Shown in pieces: positions 32,331-43,567 of a DNA stretch of 64,000 nt. Numbering within the stretch: position 1 is the stretch's first letter; each line of letters starts with the position of its first letter. The DNA comes from Lepas anatifera (taxonomy: Eukaryota > Arthropoda > Thecostraca > Lepadidae). Location: contig JAOTON010000383.1 in assembly GCA_034440635.1 (NCBI GenBank), positions 744,001-808,000 on the forward strand, written 5' to 3'. The notes beneath the pieces were generated by a model that was not told the origin of the DNA, made no database searches, and worked only from the letters and a program-made list of their open reading frames with translations. A program made the translations under genes and the position numbers.

Positions 32331-33107
32331 ATCACCCCTCCCAGTATATATGATTGAGGGTGCATGGTGCACCCTAAAAGTAGGACTTGCCTATTTTCAA
32401 ATTAACCATTCATGTCATAGATGATCCACTGCAAAATTTAAGCAATAGTTGCTTAACCTTTAAATGGTATATCGTAGGCTAAGGATAGGTTATGTTAGGC
32501 TACCTTTGAAATCAGGTTAGGTTAAATAGGTTATATTTCTTTACCGCAGTGATACCTTTCACTGCGGGTCTATGCTAACCACACTCATACTCTTACTAAC
32601 AATCTAACTGTCCTCTCACACTTCTTTTCCTCTGCGCGGCGGCTGCCCAGCCGGAGAGGGGAGCTGCAACCTCACCTCCGGGTTGCAGGGTAAATTCGCG
32701 GCACCCTGGCCAGGTGTTTAGCGCAATTTCTGAAATATGAAAATTATTGATTTAACGGAGGATTTCGAGTAACGTAGACAAGCGGACATCAGTAGCTGAC
32801 ACACAAAATACTAAATTCTAAATTCCAAATTCTAAATTTAAGGTCTTCAACCACAGAGATAACCTTCGCACTCTGCGGGTCTAAATTTATTAAAAGACCT
32901 CCCTTGGCATGGCTATGCCATTGCCACGACCGTCCATTCGCAAGCTGAAACATCTTGCAACCCATTACTTGAAATAACTCCCATTGCTTTAACAGACTAA
33001 CGTAGCTTGCCCTCACGCAAAATTCTAAAATTCTCCCACACATTCCTTTAGAGGCGGGCAAAGGTGCTATGCACAGAACGCCTTATAAAAATCCATAAGT
33101 AAGTAAG
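32331..33107 (+). other. Copy B 3' UTR, hairpins and (TAAG)n tail
   Basis: Hairpins: GGGTGCA-TGG-TGCACCC at 32358-32374, CCGCAGTG...CACTGCGG at 32544-32567, CTGCAACC-TCACCTCCG-GGTTGCAG at 32664-32688. The UTR aligns with copy A across the hAT insertion point near 32933-32940, giving the empty site. The tail is ATAAGTAAGTAAG (33095-33107), a different unit from copy A's. Confidence 0.75.
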
Positions 33108-33114
33108 GATCGCC

Positions 33115-34100
33115 TTAACAATGCAAACCTGCCAAGCGGAGCTTGGCTGGTTGGTAGTTACGACTCCATCCACCAAAATCTTGCTAAGGAATCTACCTTC
33201 AGTCTGGACAAGGCCATCAGCCGAAAGGTGACAGGCAGCTATGAAATTATCTGGCACCAAAAAGATGTCCTTGTTAAAACCAGCAACGCTGCCTCAACCA
33301 AAGCCCTACTTGGCATTAAAATTTTCGGATCAAAACCGGTGAGTTTCGTCATTCATAAGTCTCTGAACTTCTACCGGGGCACAATTCGTGCGCCAGAGGC
33401 TTCCCACCTCTCTGAAGACGAAATCGAGCGCAACTTTGATTTTGAGGGCCAAAGTGTGCTCACCATTCAAAGACTCACTCTCCCCAACCCCACCACCGAA
33501 AAAGCCCCTCACCGTAAAGACAATCGCTTCCTGGTCACCTTCGACACAAAGTGCCGAGATGACTGTGGCCGTGTCAAACTGGGCGACTGTGTCTACCCAG
33601 TGAAGCCGTTCTACCCCAACCCCATCAGGTGTCAAATCTGTCAAAGGTACGGCCACGTTGAGTCCAGCTGTAAAAACCCCGCCCCCCGCTGTGGCAAGTG
33701 CAGTGCTGCACACCGAACCAAAGACTGCACCTCCCTTAGCCTCCTGTGTGCTGCCTGTGGCGGCGCCCATGAGGCTACCGATCCCTAAGTGCCCAGCCTG
33801 GCTCCGTGAAAAACATGTAAATATGGTGGCTGAAGACGAAAAGCTCCCCTTCGACCTGGCCCGCAAAAAAGTGCGTGAGAGCGAAAAACGCCACTCCCTA
33901 ACCCAGGCACGTAGTGGCAAGGCCACCGCGGCAGCCCCCAGCACAGCTGGCCAGGCCACTCCTCAGCTCACCGGCTTCCAAAAGCGTCCCCTTCGCCCCC
34001 TGATGGAGCCGCTAGTTATGGTACCCCTTCGGCTGGCCATCCCCCATGTCATGCAAAACACGCACCACAGCACAAACACCTTCTAGCGCAAGTGCACTCC
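33115..34100 (+). pseudogene. Copy C: ORF1 gag-like region with CCHC zinc knuckles
   Basis: The frame is open from the 5' junction, with no native start in view, and reads SYDSIHQNLAKESTFSLDKAISRKVTGSYEIIWH onward. This is an RRM/gag-like N-terminal part as in I and Jockey ORF1s. From about 33630 it has cysteine/histidine motifs: CQICQRYGHVESSC (CX2CX4HX4C), then CGKCSAAHRTKDC (CX2CX4HX4C), then CAACGGAHEATDP. The typical third-knuckle continuation, KCPAWLREK, follows only after a shift at 33785, where one extra T makes a stop (33786-33788). The next frame then runs through VRESEKRHSLTQ to about 34086. Such proteins coat LINE RNA. Confidence 0.8.
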
Positions 34101-34834
34101 CAACACGGGCTGGACGGATCCCCCAGCCAACCCAGACTGCTCCACTCCGGGTCTTCCGCCCAAAAGTACCGCCGCCCCCCGTCCCTCACATGGCATCAGG
34201 AAGACCTGGACCCCAACCGAAGGGCGGCAAAGCAGCCCTCAGCAGGTGCCTAGCTGTACCGAGTTTCCCCCGCTCCCAGCCCCTCCCACCCAAAAGTCAC
34301 CGGTGCACCCCCTTCCCGGCGCCGCCTACGGCGGGCGCTGGGACGGAAACACCAGAGTGGCAGCTCCCCCTTCCAGTAAGACAGCTGCCACTCAAACAGA
34401 AAAAGTCAGTGTAGCCACCCAAACCGAAACCTCTCTCACGGACAGCAGCAAAGCTCCTGCCTCTCAAGCACCGACGACCCGCCATTGTGGCTCTCAAACA
34501 GACCTGGCATGTCATTACATGCAATTCCAATTTGCCAGTGATTCTGACACGTCAGGTAGCAACAGCGAACCTGATAGTGAGCTGCCCGGGACCGAGTCTT
34601 ACCCAAATGCTGACAGCATCTCGGTCACAGACTATGTAGAAAATAGTTATCTCATGTCGGCCTCCCCCACCAGTTCAGTCTCATCCAAATCCCTCAGGCC
34701 CGGGCAGCCCCCCGGTGCCGAGGAAACTCCGGTACACCCGGCACTCGTCCCCCGTTTCCACTACCAGCGACACGAGTAGCACACATTCCTATCATCTCCG
34801 CCCCCGCCCCCGCAAACCCCCCAGCATCTAAGAC
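34101..34834 (+). pseudogene. Copy C: ORF1 C-terminal region with TQT motifs
   Basis: The main frame (through 34246-34779) corresponds to copy B's ORF1 C-terminus: RKTWTP, PLPAPPTQKSPVHPLPG, KTAATQTEK, SVATQTETS, CGSQTDLACHYMQFQFASDSDTS and an acidic stretch. All three TQT/SQT-type motifs and the MQFQF block are preserved, although the linkers differ. A shift near 34700 moves the RHSSPVSTTSD...HLRPRPRKPPS tail into another frame, ending at a TAA near 34829. ORF2 starts at 34846. The region is Pro/Ser-rich and probably disordered. Confidence 0.7.
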
Positions 34835-34845
34835 ATTAAACCACC

Positions 34846-35755
34846 ATGGGTTCAATTCTCCAATGGAACACAAACAGTCTAATTGGGAAATTCCCCTTAT
34901 TTAAATCAATCTTTGCTGAGAAAAAGCCGGCAGTAGCAGCACTCCAAGAAACCCTCTTTAATGATAATGATAATAACAAATTCAAAATCTCGGATCACTC
35001 TTGGTACCGCCATAATGTAAACGCTACTGTCCGTAAAGGAGGCACTGTCATACTTATTGAAAATAGCATCCCTCACAGCCAAGTGCCTTTGGTTACGCCA
35101 CCCGACTGTGTCGCTATTAATGTAGAAATTCAGCACGTCAAATTGACGGTGATTTCACTGTACATCTCTCCAAGCGATCCTGACCCGTCGGCTCGGGACC
35201 TCGCCCAGCTTTTGGCACAAATTCCCGGCCCTTTGCTACTACTTGGAGACTTGAACGGTCATCATCCCTCATGGGGCAGCGCCACCACCACTCGCAGAGG
35301 CGAAATCATCTATGATGCAATAGACTCAAAATCTAGTTATCTTAAATAACGGCGCTTCGACCCACCAAGCAATGCGCGGTGGCCATTCTGACACTGCCAT
35401 TGACATCTCGTGCTGCTCTCCTAGAATTGCGTCACTGTTCACCTGGGAAGTCAAAGACAACCCAGGAATGAGCGATCACCTCCCAATAAAAATTGGTATT
35501 CCCACAGGCTCAATCGACCATGTTACTCGTTTTACACCCTCATGGAATCTAAAACGTGCCGACTGGAACAAGTTTGAGGCAGAGGTCGACCTCACACTTG
35601 TCACCGGAGGTGACCCCGACTCGGCAGACATTGACTCGGTACTAAGAGCCATCAACTCAGCAGCACATTTAGCAATACAAAAAAGTCAAGGCCCCCGAGA
35701 GAAAAAGGAGCCCCATGGTGGAATGCAGAGACGGCACACGCCAAAGCTCAAATGA
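34846..35755 (+). pseudogene. Copy C: ORF2 endonuclease domain and linker (two frameshifts)
   Basis: ATG 34846 lies in the same ACCACCATGG context as copy B. The first frame (to 35349) has ILQWNTNSL, ALQETLF, KGGTVILIE, VISLYISPS and LLLLGDLNGHHPSWGS. A one-base change near 35335-35345 shifts the frame. The next frame (35372-35755) has GGHSDTAIDISCC and MSDHLPIKI, the SDH motif. A second shift near 35700 (KKEPHGG in place of GAPWWNAET) moves to the RT frame, which resumes at MIRARKAYERR (35752). Compared with copy B, the stop at SAT and the TGA are absent here. The endonuclease catalytic residues appear present except that ETHF reads ETLF. Confidence 0.8.
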
Positions 35756-38562
35756 TTAGAGCCAGGAAAGCCTACGAGAGGAGGGCACACAGCCCTACTC
35801 GCAATGCCCTCTGGGCAGCCAAAGCCCACTTCCAAAACACGTGCAAGCGGGTCCAAAAAGATAGTTTCAACGCCTTCGTTTCTAAATTCAACCCCTTCAC
35901 ACCCATTTCTCAAATCTGGAAAACCATTGGAGCTTTCTCTGCGAAACGACCGCCCCTTGGACCCTTCCCTCAATTGACAATCTCCGGCAAAAACATCACG
36001 GTACCCAAGGAAGTCATGGACGCCTTTGCTGATCATTACAATGGCGTTGCATCCAACAGTTCCTACAACCAGCGCTCAAAAGACCAGGCCGAATGGTGCA
36101 AACGCCGCACATTCTTCAATTCTAGTAATCAGGAGTACTATAACGTACCTTTTACAATGACCGAACTAAATTACTCCATTAGCAAGTGTGGAAACACTGC
36201 AGTGGGCCCGGATGAAATTCACTACTCTTTCTTCAGGCACCTCAGCCAGACAGCACTAAAATATCTTCTCTCGGCCATTAACAACATGTTTCTTAGCGAC
36301 TCGTTCCCCACCATGTGGCGGGAGAGTGTCATCATTCCCATTCCAAAACCTGGCAAATAAAAAACGGACCCTAAAGGTTATCGCCCCATTTCGCTTACTA
36401 GCTGTGCTAGCAAGTTTGTAGAGCGCATGGTCAACGTAAGACTTCACAAAATTCTCGAAAAGAAACTCGATGCTATGCAATCGGGTTTCTGGCGCGGGCG
36501 AGCCACCACTGACAATCTGATCAAACTGGTCAGTGACGTCCAAAATGGCTTTTACAAGAAGCAAGGCATAATAGCTGCATTCTTAGATATCAAGTCGGCT
36601 TTTGATCGTGTACAAAAAGACGTCCTTTTGTATAAACTTTGTAAACTGGGAGTCCATGGCCACCTTGCTAGATTCATTGACAACTTTCTTAGGGACAGAA
36701 AATTCAAAGTGCGCTGCGGCACCACCTTTTCCTATCTGACATCTCAAGACCAGGGCACACCCCAGGGTAGCGTTTTATCTCCGACCCTCTTCCTAGTTAT
36801 GATCAATGACATTTTTTCCAAAAAGCTACCGCCTGGAGTTAAGTACTCCCTATTTGCAGATGATGTCGCTATTTGGAAATCCACTCCGGTCGACACCAGG
36901 CGGCGCAGTCAACCAGAATTCAAAACTGCGACTACCGAATTGCAGGGTAGTCTCGACGACATCCATGCTTGGTGCAATTCAATGGGTCTATCACTCTCGG
37001 CCGAAAAGTCATCAGTCGTAGTCTTTGCTAGGCCAGGTGTGAGACACGCTGTTCCTCAGCTCCAAATCTCAGGCAAACCCATTAAATGCGCGAAAAGCTT
37101 CAAATTCTTAGGCGTCATCCTTGATACCCGCCTTAGTTTTAACGAGCATATTACCAAAGTCGTATCTAGCTTTCAAAAACGAGTCAATATCCTCCGCATG
37201 CTCGGCGGAACAGAGTACGGCGGGGATCGAAAGACCCTGCTCATGCTCTACAAGTCCTTGATCCGGCCCATACTCGAATATAATTCGTTCGTCTTTGACT
37301 CAACGAACAACACTAATAAGCTAAAGCTAGAGCGCATCCAAAACGCAAGTATCCGGGCAGCCACAGGCGCGCTCAGAGAATCCCCCATCACCAGCTTGCT
37401 AGTGGACAGTGGGCTGTGCCCTCTCCAAACAAGACGCCACTCCCAGCTTATCTCTTACTATATCATGGTCCAATCTACCGAAAATCACCCGGCGAAACAA
37501 TGTTTCGCCCACCCTGGACGTGTATCAAAAACTAATCGGACAACCTGGTCTCCATTTAAGAATAGAGTAGCTAAGACCCTGGAAACCCTGAACCTTGCGA
37601 TTCCAGAAGCAATAGGCAAACCCCCACTCTCCCGCTTTTGGACTCGCAAACAGCCCAAAGTCGAGTTTCTTTTCACCACACGCAAAGACAACCTCACCAC
37701 AGAGGAGATCTCCCAGAAATTCTTAGAGGTCCAGTCTAACAACACTGGCAAAACCTTTATTTTCACCGACGGCTCTAAAATAGGTGAAAAAGTAGGCCTC
37801 GGTATCTGGGGGCAAAATATTTGCCTCCAAAAACGACTTCCGGACAACTGCTCAATCTTTACTGCCGAGGCTGTCGCCATTCTAGATACACTAGTCCAGA
37901 TGAGAACCCTAAATATTAATTCAGCCGTCATCTGTTCAGACTCTAAATCTGTCTTGCAAGCTATCAATAACGTAGTCAACCCCAGCCATCACGTAATAGC
38001 AGACATCCAGAAGGGTATCGACGATATCCCAGATGTCTCCTTTCTTTGGATCCCAGGCCACTGCAAAATTTTCGGAAATGAAAAAGCCGACGAACAGGCC
38101 AAAAAGTCTCTAGAACTCAGAGAGGTTGCACCTCTCAAATGGTCCGGAGACGATAGCAAAGCTCACCTCCAGAACCATATCCGGAAGTACATCCAAAATG
38201 ACTGGACCACTAACCACAGCGCCCATTTATTCCATATCAAGCCTAACATCGGCTACTGGCCCAGCTCCAACCAAAACAGTCGTCGGCGTGAGGTCATCCT
38301 GACCAGACTCAGAAGCGGACACACCAAATTAATTGCCTATGGGCGTGTAGGTACCTGTGGTACCTGCTCTGCCATGGAAAATCCCTACCATATCCTCATC
38401 GACTGTCCCCAGCACGACGCCCATAGGCAGCCCATGCTAGATTATTGCCGCATCAGAAACATCCCAGTAAACCTTTCCACTCTTCTCGGCAATGATCACC
38501 CTGAGCTGCTGGACAAGCTCTTTACATTCCTGAAGGCTTCTAGGCTCGAGAGCTTTATCTGA
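35752..38562 (+). pseudogene. Copy C: ORF2 reverse transcriptase-RNase H with a single stop
   Basis: One continuous frame from 35752 to 38562 is broken only by TAA at 36358-36360 (PKPGK-stop; copy B has AAG GAA, so one G-to-T change). It keeps the WKTIGAFSAKRPPLGPFPQL segment that copy B lacks. RT motifs: SVIIPIPKPGK, HRPISL-like, MQSGFWRGRATTDNL, AAFLDIKSAFDRV, GTPQGSVLSPTLF, YSLFADDVAIW. RNase H acidic residues: FTDGSKIG, FTAEAVAI, CSDSKSVL, GNEKADEQAK. C-terminal CX2CX7HX4C: CGTCSAMENPYHILIDC. The end is RLESFI-stop. At 936 codons plus the stop, it is the reference for the family in this window. Confidence 0.85.
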
Positions 38563-39360
38563 ACGTCTATGGTGGCAGGTATGGAAAATACCTGCATCCG
38601 AATAGCACCCCTCATATTAGAAATAACAATTACACTATAAACGCCCCTCTGACAAATTTAAACAATAGGTGCTTCAAACTAGGTTTTAACTGTCTGGTCC
38701 TAAGGTATGGTAGACTCAGAATAACTCCCACCATAGGAAAAAAGTTCAACTAACCAACTAACCCTACCTAACCATCCGTTCATATTTGCTAACCAACTAA
38801 CCCTAACTTAAGGACTACTAACTATACTAACCACATCTAAGACTAACAACTAACCAACTCACACCCTCCCTAACACTCTATCTGTTCTATTACCCTTCTC
38901 TCTTCCTCTATGCGGCGGCTACCCAGCCAGAGAGAGTGCTGTAACCTCACCTCCTGGTTGCAGGATAAAGACCCGCGGCATCACGTCATGGTGCTTGCGG
39001 GTATTTCTAATAACCCAAAATTATTCTTTTTAAATGGAGGAACTCGAGTAACGTAAGCAAACGGTTATTCGATAACAAGGAACAAAATTGAAAAAACTAA
39101 TCTTTACGCTGGCAAGCCTCTTCACGTACCCTTTTAAATCGTACCTGTGCCCCAGGCTCGGCATCTCTGCCGTAGCAATCCCCTTCCCTCGCAAGTGTTG
39201 CTACACGTCGCGACCCATTCCTTGAAATAAGATTCGTCCCTTTGTCCTGCGACATTAAAGTAAACACCCCTCCCGGAAAATTCTCCCCCACACTTTAGAG
39301 GCGGGCAAAGGTGCTTTGCACAGAACGCCTTATAAAAAGCCCTTAATTAACTAACTAACC
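38563..39360 (+). other. Copy C 3' UTR, hairpins and (TAAC)n tail
   Basis: A perfect 8-bp hairpin GCAGGTAT-GGAAA-ATACCTGC (38575-38595) sits 12 nt after the stop. Its sequence differs from the hairpin at the same place in copies A and B. A second hairpin, CTGTAACC-TCACCTCCT-GGTTGCAG (38939-38963), matches A and B with one base change that turns a C-G pair into a wobble pair. The GCGGCGGCTNCCCAGCC block and the final GCGGGCAAAGGTGCTTTGCACAGAACGCC are conserved. The middle is rich in CTAACCAACTAACC. Confidence 0.7.
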
Positions 39361-39435
39361 GATCGCCGGCGTTGCCGCGGCGTGGACGCGGGGGTGACGC
39401 CTTGTGCTACAACGATGCGTGGAGAAACGGCATGT

Positions 39436-40275
39436 TAGTAAAGGTAACTTGGTGTTTTATTAATATTTAACCAGATGGAATGTCGACATATGTCTCTTAC
39501 CTAGCTGCATGCAAAATTTCATTTCCCTCCAATGACTAACCACCCTAAGCCCCGGTGTGAAGCAAAAATGAACCGATAAAATTACCACTTTGAAATGTAT
39601 TTTACGACTTATAGCTCGGACGCCGTAAGAGATAAGTGGGGGATATGAGTGAGAAAAATGACGGCAATGAAGTTTGCTATCCAGCCGTGTTAAGTTCAAT
39701 ACCATAGCTATTATGTTCTGGAAACCAGGGGGCTCAGAATAAAAAGTTTCAAAACTTACATTTTATTTTTGCCTGTAAAATAAAAAGTTTCAGTATGAAA
39801 GTTTTTATCTCTAAATATATAATAAGGGAGGCTATTGTCTTTTATTATCTGAAATGGAAATTACATTTTATTAATTAGATCGGAAGATATAAGGGTTTGA
39901 ATGATATTTTGGGAAATGCAGACCTTCACGGAATGGGCCAAAAGGGACCCTCAAATTTCCGTTTTCATTTTGTTTTTGTGTTTGTGCAGAACTGCACAAA
40001 CAGGCCTATAAGTGGATATTTGGCTTAGAACCTGAACTGCCGTAGCTTCAGATATTTCGAGCCTATAGCTTAGACCATGAGTTTTATGCCAAATTTAGGG
40101 TGCAAAGCTAATTTAGAGCCTTAAATTTAAAACTTTTTCTTTCCAACTTTCTGTGTGAACTACAAATTTCCCTGATGTAAAAGGGTGCAAGTTTGAAAAC
40201 CCTATATGAATTAACAATAAAATAGAAAAATAAAAGTTAAAAATCACATAATGCAAAATTCTGGGCAAAATTTTG
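39436..40275. repeat. ~840-bp dispersed repeat, copy 1
   Basis: Over about 840 bp this is nearly identical, in the same orientation, to 62695-63540 (CTCTTACCTAGCTGCATGC through AAAATTCTGG). A much older relative is at 17330-17900. No terminal inverted repeats or coding frame are evident. The right part has many AAATTT-like runs. It could be a non-autonomous transposon or a fragment of a larger element. Confidence 0.75.
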
Positions 40276-40383
40276 AAAATTTTGAAAATTGACAACCGTG
40301 ATGCTTATTCATTTGGAAGTGCCTTCTATCCACAAAAGTTTTAAGTCTCTGATACCAGCGCTCAGAACAGACAACAACAATAT

Positions 40384-40577
40384 AGAAGCCGTTTCTTACT
40401 TCGTTCGTCACCGGCTTCTGACAACAACGATGACGAGACCGGAAAAACTGTCAGAACGAAAAACTTTCAGTATAGAAGCCGTTTCTCACTTCGTTCGTCA
40501 CCGGCTTCTGACGACGACGAGACCGGAAAAACTGTCAGAATAGAAGCCGTTTCTTACTTCGTTCGTCACCGGCTTCT
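40384..40577. repeat. Array of three 36-nt hairpin units
   Basis: AGAAGCCG...CGGCTTCT units are at 40384-40419, 40474-40509 and 40542-40577. Each has perfect 8-bp arms around a 20-nt loop (TTTCTTACTTCGTTCGTCAC, one base different in unit 2). Linkers share GACGAGACCGGAAAAACTGTCAGAA. Identity between units is very high. Confidence 0.85.
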
Positions 40578-43490
40578 GATTTTGTTGACCAGTGTAATCA
40601 AGCCGATAGAGAGCAAGGTATGGCTAGAAATGTTTGAGAGACATAATGTTTATACATCTCCTGGTTCATGGTTTAAATCTCTACATTTTCATGAAAAATT
40701 CCGGCTGAATTTCTCGCGATACAAGGGAAAGCACCTCCACCAATCAGCTGCCGCGATTGCCGGCGGGCACAGAGGTTACAGAGGTCACGCTGGGCGCTGC
40801 TGACGCCAAGTGCAAGCCTCGGTGGGAGGGGTCGCAGGCGGATTGTAATACCTACAGGTGTGGTGTTAAAAATGGTGGTCGTTGTGCCTGGTGTCAAACT
40901 GAGGGAGGGGGACCGGTGTAAGGGACAATCTGTGTACGTGGGTGGATATAAAGATTCGGTGTTTGGGAAAGGTGCAGTGCCGGTAACACTGGAAAATATG
41001 AGTGTGAGTTCATTAAATGAGTTCGGTATATGAGTATGCTTGGCGGACAAAATAGCTCTTCAAGACTTTTAAAATTGTCACACTTATTATGATAATGTTA
41101 TAAAAAAATTAACCGGCAATCGCTCATAGTATAATGGAATTGAAAATGCCAAATATTATATTAATATTTCGACGGCGTGTTATAACATTATCATCATGAC
41201 TTTCACGCTCATTACAACACTTCAAACTCTTAAAACTGTCACACTTATTAGTAATACAACACACACGGTGTATGTGACATACACGCCTATCTGACATTTC
41301 ATGCGTATGGAACACTAGAAGTTTAAAATGCTAAAATGACAATTTGAAGCGGAGAGATAAGTAGTTCTAATCGTGTAAACAAGGGGGGGTATAAGGCAAA
41401 GCACAAGATGCCCGAGGGAATTAACTGATAAGTATGCATATTGCATTGGCATGAACATCACTGTATTCCTTTAGCATACGCCATTCCCCTACCACTTACC
41501 AAATCCTTTCGATGTCACCGCCACTCGGCCTCCAATTGGGTGACGTTGCCGTTCCTAGTTATTGTTTATTTTTATCATTTGTTGTGAAAAGTTATGCACC
41601 TTGTTAGATTTTGACCGGAAAGCGAAACCAGATGAAAAAATAATGCACCCAGCATCCGAGACATGATGCATGACCTTATCATGCACTTTTTCTGTTTTTC
41701 CCACTGGGCATCACACCCAAAGGGCAGTGTATTTGCAATAACATCTTAAATATTTGCTAATCACATCGTCCCACTATGATGTTAGCCCTTCCTCTGCTGC
41801 TGAGGCGGGCATTCAGGACAGCAGCGGGAACGCGCAAAGCACAGCTCATCATACTCAGAGACTAATACACATTTGGCTACTTGCATCACGGAGCTCGAAT
41901 TATTAAAAAGAGGGTGCGTAGAACGAAGAAGTATTACCAGACAGAAAAGTAGAGGTAAAGCAAGCCCCCAAGATTAAGTTAAGGAGAAGCTCCGTGATGA
42001 GACCCGCAGAGGTCCAGTATTTCCATACATTTGCGAGAGACGCCGTTAACATCAATGTCCCGAGGCGCGATACCAAGACTGGCACCATTAAAGGGAATGT
42101 GGCACCGTGGTCGAATCCTGGAATTTAGTGAAACTAGGCGTACTTTTGGCCAAAAATAATGAAACCACTCATGATTTCTCTGAAAAATGTACAATAACCT
42201 CAATATTTTGTTTTTTAAAATACTCCTCCAGAAAAAGAAATAAATATCAGCCTGTGGATGATGTCACGATCTGGCAACCACTACCATACTTGAAATGCTT
42301 CAAGGGCTTCGATTGGCTTATGCTCATCGTGATGTCAGCATATGTCGTCACACCAGCAGCTCACAACAATGGCCGCCCGGCGACGGGATGATGGGGGGCT
42401 GGTGTCAGGTAGGTTTAGCTTTTTTCTACGGAAATATCGAGTTCCAAAACAAATGAAATATGGAGTACCGGGCTTTCTGACTTGCTTTACAACTTGGCTA
42501 TCACGGTTAAAATCACGTTGTGAAGGTGCCACATTCCCTTTAAGAGCTGGCACAATACCAGAAATGTGTCGGAAAAGTGAGGTATGTGCTACCGAATTGC
42601 CGAATCAGGCTCGGACATTTCCCTGACCGGACCGGTTATCGATTCACACCTCTAAATTCACTCCCGGATAAAAATAGGGCTCAAAATAAGGCATGAAACA
42701 ACGACGGTTTCTCTCTAAACACCACAGGGGTTTAGTCACTGACTTACTGTCAGGGGGCGCTGTGGCCATTTCAGTGACCGTTGAGGGTAGATGGGGCGGG
42801 GGAGGGCAGATGCCCCCACTTTCCCGCTGGACCTGCCTATGGTCCCTCCTCCCATTCATTCTGACCAGGTTTCAGGTCTGGCAGAAATGTCAAGGACCGC
42901 TTGGAGTGCCGCCGTCTATACCGGTGAGACCAGCGTTCGCTCTTGTTCACTTTTTTGACACTAGATGTCTCTGAGTAGGACTCCGATTGATCCTCTCGAG
43001 GGCGAATGCCTGGCTGACCTTAACAAAAAATCATCAAAAAATTGACTGAAGAAACAAAAGATATGCAGTTCTGTCAGCAAAGAAAACGCTTCTTCTGTAG
43101 CTCCTCCAGTTTCACGAAAGTACACGCCGCTTTTTCCTAGTGACCTGGTTACATTGCGGTGGTGGATCAGGAGTTAGTGTGGGACATCCTAACATTTCTA
43201 CATGTAGTAGACTCAACAGTAGCCCCCATCAAAAATAGTTAGCAGCACGGGCGTGATAATTCCTCTGTCCCATTGACATCACATGTTAAAATATTCAATT
43301 TGGAATGTCTCCAGTTCGCAAATTTGGGTGGTCCCAGAAACAAATTGCATATCATCTGAAAGCACCATTAATTTCCTTTTGGGTTCCGGAGTTGGTTTTA
43401 CAATGCCCACAAAAGCCTTCCCACAGGAGAGGAAAAACTGACTCGATGTCGCGCCACCACCGACCCTCCCTCCCCCAGCGGGCGGCCGCG
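40578..43490. other. Gene-poor stretch
   Basis: No supported gene. A 14-bp inverted repeat TGATAATGTTATAA / TTATAACATTATCA occurs near 41091 and 41180. The phrase TTAAAACTGTCACACTTATTA near 41250 echoes TTAAAATTGTCACACTTATTA near 41067. Short frames around 40673-41050 and 42340-42626 have no domain-like features. Confidence 0.5.
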
Positions 43491-43494
43491 CACA

Positions 43495-43567
43495 CGTCAC
43501 CGTAGCGCGACTGGTAGAGCGCTCGCTTGCCACGCAATAGGTCGCGAGTTCGAAACTGCATGGGAGC
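43495..43567 (+). pseudogene. tRNA-Gly(GCC)-like relic or SINE head
   Basis: It has a clear A box (TAGCGCGACTGG, 43503-43514), a perfect D stem GCGC/GCGC, an anticodon region CTTGCCACG (anticodon GCC) and a B box (GAGTTCGAAAC, 43547-43557). The anticodon stem pairs at three of five positions, and the T and acceptor stems pair badly. It is a pseudogene or the promoter head of a tRNA-derived SINE. No related copy is recognised elsewhere in the window. Confidence 0.5.

Larger units (their letters stand above)
28017..33107 (+). mobile_element. I-group LINE, copy B
   Basis: It begins directly after copy A's tail, inside ORF1 (equivalent to about 34197 of copy C), so it is 5'-truncated. It carries the ORF1 C-terminus (28018-28686), ORF2 (28694-32330) and a 3' UTR ending in a TAAG repeat at 33095-33107. 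ORF2 has APE-type endonuclease, RT, RNase H and a C-terminal zinc motif. That architecture, with a gag-like ORF1, places it in the I group of non-LTR elements. ORF2 is damaged by a stop at 29135, a frameshift near 29390, a stop at 29574 and an 87-nt in-frame deletion. The RT-RNase H part is otherwise open. Confidence 0.85.
33115..39360 (+). mobile_element. I-group LINE, copy C (most complete)
   Basis: It starts within ORF1, 8 bp after copy B's tail, and ends in a TAAC tail at about 39344-39360. GATCGCC is found on both sides (33108-33114 and 39361-39367), a probable 7-bp target duplication. It carries most of ORF1, including the zinc knuckles, then ORF2 and a 3' UTR. It is visibly diverged from copies A and B (roughly one difference in six to eight bases by eye) and has its own 3' UTR details, so it represents another subfamily. 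Its lesions are frameshifts at about 33785, 34080, 34700, 35340 and 35700, and one stop at 36358. Confidence 0.85.
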
